DNA of 62,718 nucleotides, from contig NZ_JABURH010000070.1 of assembly GCF_014762765.1 (NCBI RefSeq), positions 1 through 62,718 of the forward strand. The letters run 5' to 3'. The notes under the pieces were generated by a model. The model searched no databases. It was not told the origin of the DNA and saw nothing but the letters and a program-made list of their open reading frames with translations. Numbering within the stretch: position 1 is the first letter of the stretch; each line of letters opens with the position of its first letter. The translations under genes were made by a program, and so were the position numbers. This DNA is from Alcanivorax sp. (GTDB taxonomy: Bacteria > Pseudomonadota > Gammaproteobacteria > Pseudomonadales > Alcanivoracaceae). Positions 61,552 to 62,718 of this stretch are shown here, one piece after another.

Positions 61552-62697
61552 ATGATCACTGACACCCTGCAACAGGCTCTCCACAACACCACCCGCCCCT
61601 GGCGGCAACGCCTGGATAACGGCCGCGCCCGTCTGTTCCAGGCGGACGCCTTGAGTCAGGCAGAGCAGACCCCCTACGAGACCCTGTTCGACGATGGCCT
61701 GGTGAAACTGCGCTACTACCCACCGCTGCAGGAAAATGCCATCCCGCTTACCGATGGTACGGTGATGTCCGTGAGCCGGGACACCCAGCGCACACCACTG
61801 GTATTGGTGGCCCCGCTGGCAGTGAACATGCTGATCTATGACCTGTTCCCCCAGCGCAGCCTGGTGCGCTACCTGCGCGCCCGCGGCTTCGAACTGTACA
61901 TGGTGGATTGGGGCCGGCCCGGCAAGTATCACAACCATCTGAATCTGAGCAGCTATTTTTCCGATTACCTGCCCAAGCTGCTGGTGCAGGTACGCCAGCA
62001 CAGCGGCAAGCAGCAACTCAGCCTGCATGGCTGGAGTTTCGGTGGTCTGTTCAGCCTGTGCTACAGCGCGCTGGGCCAGGATCCGGATATCAAGAACCTG
62101 GTACTGGTGGGCGCGCCCACGGACTATCATCGCAACGGCGCCCTCGGCGCCCAGTACCGTCGCTTCAGCCGCCGCGCCAAATGGATACGCCGCAGCACCG
62201 GCCTGCGCATTCATGATGTGCCGGCAGGGCTGCTGCGCTCGCCCGGCTGGGTGAACAGTCTTGCCTTCAAACTCACCAACCCGGTGGGCAGCCTGCAGGG
62301 TTACTGGAATCTGGTTAAGAATCTGCACGACCGGGACTTCGTCTCCGCCCACGCCACCAATGGTGCCTTCCTGGATGACATGGTGGCGTACCCGGGCGGC
62401 GTGATTCAGGACATCATCCGTTATCTGTGGACCGACAACGTGGTGGCCCATGGTCAGCTCCCCATGGAGGGAACCGAGGGCCATCTGAATCAGGTCACTG
62501 CCAACGTGCTGAACGTTACCGGCGCCAGCGACCCCATCGTCACACCGGAATGCAGCCAGGCCATGGAGCCGCTGATCCGCAGCAAGGACAAGACCTTCAT
62601 CACCATCGAAGGGGGCCACATGGGCATCCTGGGCAGCGCCGCAGCCCAGAAGCAAAGCTGGGGCCGCATTGCTGACTGGTTGATTGAGCGGGATTGA
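61552..62697 (+). CDS. PhaC-like alpha/beta hydrolase with Ser nucleophile
   Basis: PLVLVAPLAVNMLIYDLFPQRSLVRYLRARGFELYMVDWGRPG...LSLHGWSFGGLFSLCY...GASDPIVTP...GGHMGIL. Confidence 0.8.
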   Translation: MITDTLQQALHNTTRPWRQRLDNGRARLFQADALSQAEQTPYETLFDDGLVKLRYYPPLQENAIPLTDGTVMSVSRDTQRTPLVLVAPLAVNMLIYDLFPQRSLVRYLRARGFELYMVDWGRPGKYHNHLNLSSYFSDYLPKLLVQVRQHSGKQQLSLHGWSFGGLFSLCYSALGQDPDIKNLVLVGAPTDYHRNGALGAQYRRFSRRAKWIRRSTGLRIHDVPAGLLRSPGWVNSLAFKLTNPVGSLQGYWNLVKNLHDRDFVSAHATNGAFLDDMVAYPGGVIQDIIRYLWTDNVVAHGQLPMEGTEGHLNQVTANVLNVTGASDPIVTPECSQAMEPLIRSKDKTFITIEGGHMGILGSAAAQKQSWGRIADWLIERD

Positions 62698-62718
62698 AAG
62701 CAGCTGCGAGCGGCTAGC

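Noticed and set aside
62694-62718. GAAAGCAGCTGCGAGCGGCTAGC at the window end, resembling the start of another iterated repeat
   Set aside because: Cut off by the window edge; the opposite end cannot be examined.

Overview
The window is a GC-rich gammaproteobacterial chromosome segment; gene content and order look Alcanivorax/Pseudomonas-like, but that placement is from memory and was not searched. It is mostly core genome. Blocks include: a pgpA-thiL-nusB-ribH-ribBA-ribE-ribD operon; a CbbR-like LysR regulator divergent from an SbtA-type transporter; nrdR, glyA and ettA; an ECF sigma factor with a short zinc-finger protein; pstSCAB divergent from arsM; a TVP38::pyridine-nucleotide-oxidoreductase fusion; a Fur-box/TonB-receptor/PepSY iron cassette; DUF547; radA, alr, dnaB, rplI-rpsR-priB-rpsF; rlmB and rnr; tRNA-Leu(CAG); a di-haem lipoprotein next to a PhoX/DUF839 protein; purA, hisZ, hflC-hflK-hflX-hfq, miaA, mutL, amidase, tsaE, nnr; queG, orn, rsgA, psd; and a PhaC-like hydrolase. 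No rRNA, CRISPR, prophage or IS transposase was recognised. The strongest unexplained signal is intergenic. Four loci (9.4-9.85, 27.69-27.85, 35.19-35.35 and 59.53-59.62 kb) carry AT-rich terminal inverted repeats built from iterated TTGATAATTGATA-like units. One copy encloses a complete S23/IVP-type four-helix-bundle gene, and it shares a 25-nt end sequence with a gene-less copy. Other intergenic elements in the window have the same 'iterated short unit as inverted ends' design with unrelated units (GACGTCNGA, GCAAGCTACAA, TTGAAAGT, CACAGAGNG). I propose these as candidate mobile elements of one mechanistic class. All calls come from reading the sequence and ORF track; no searches were run.
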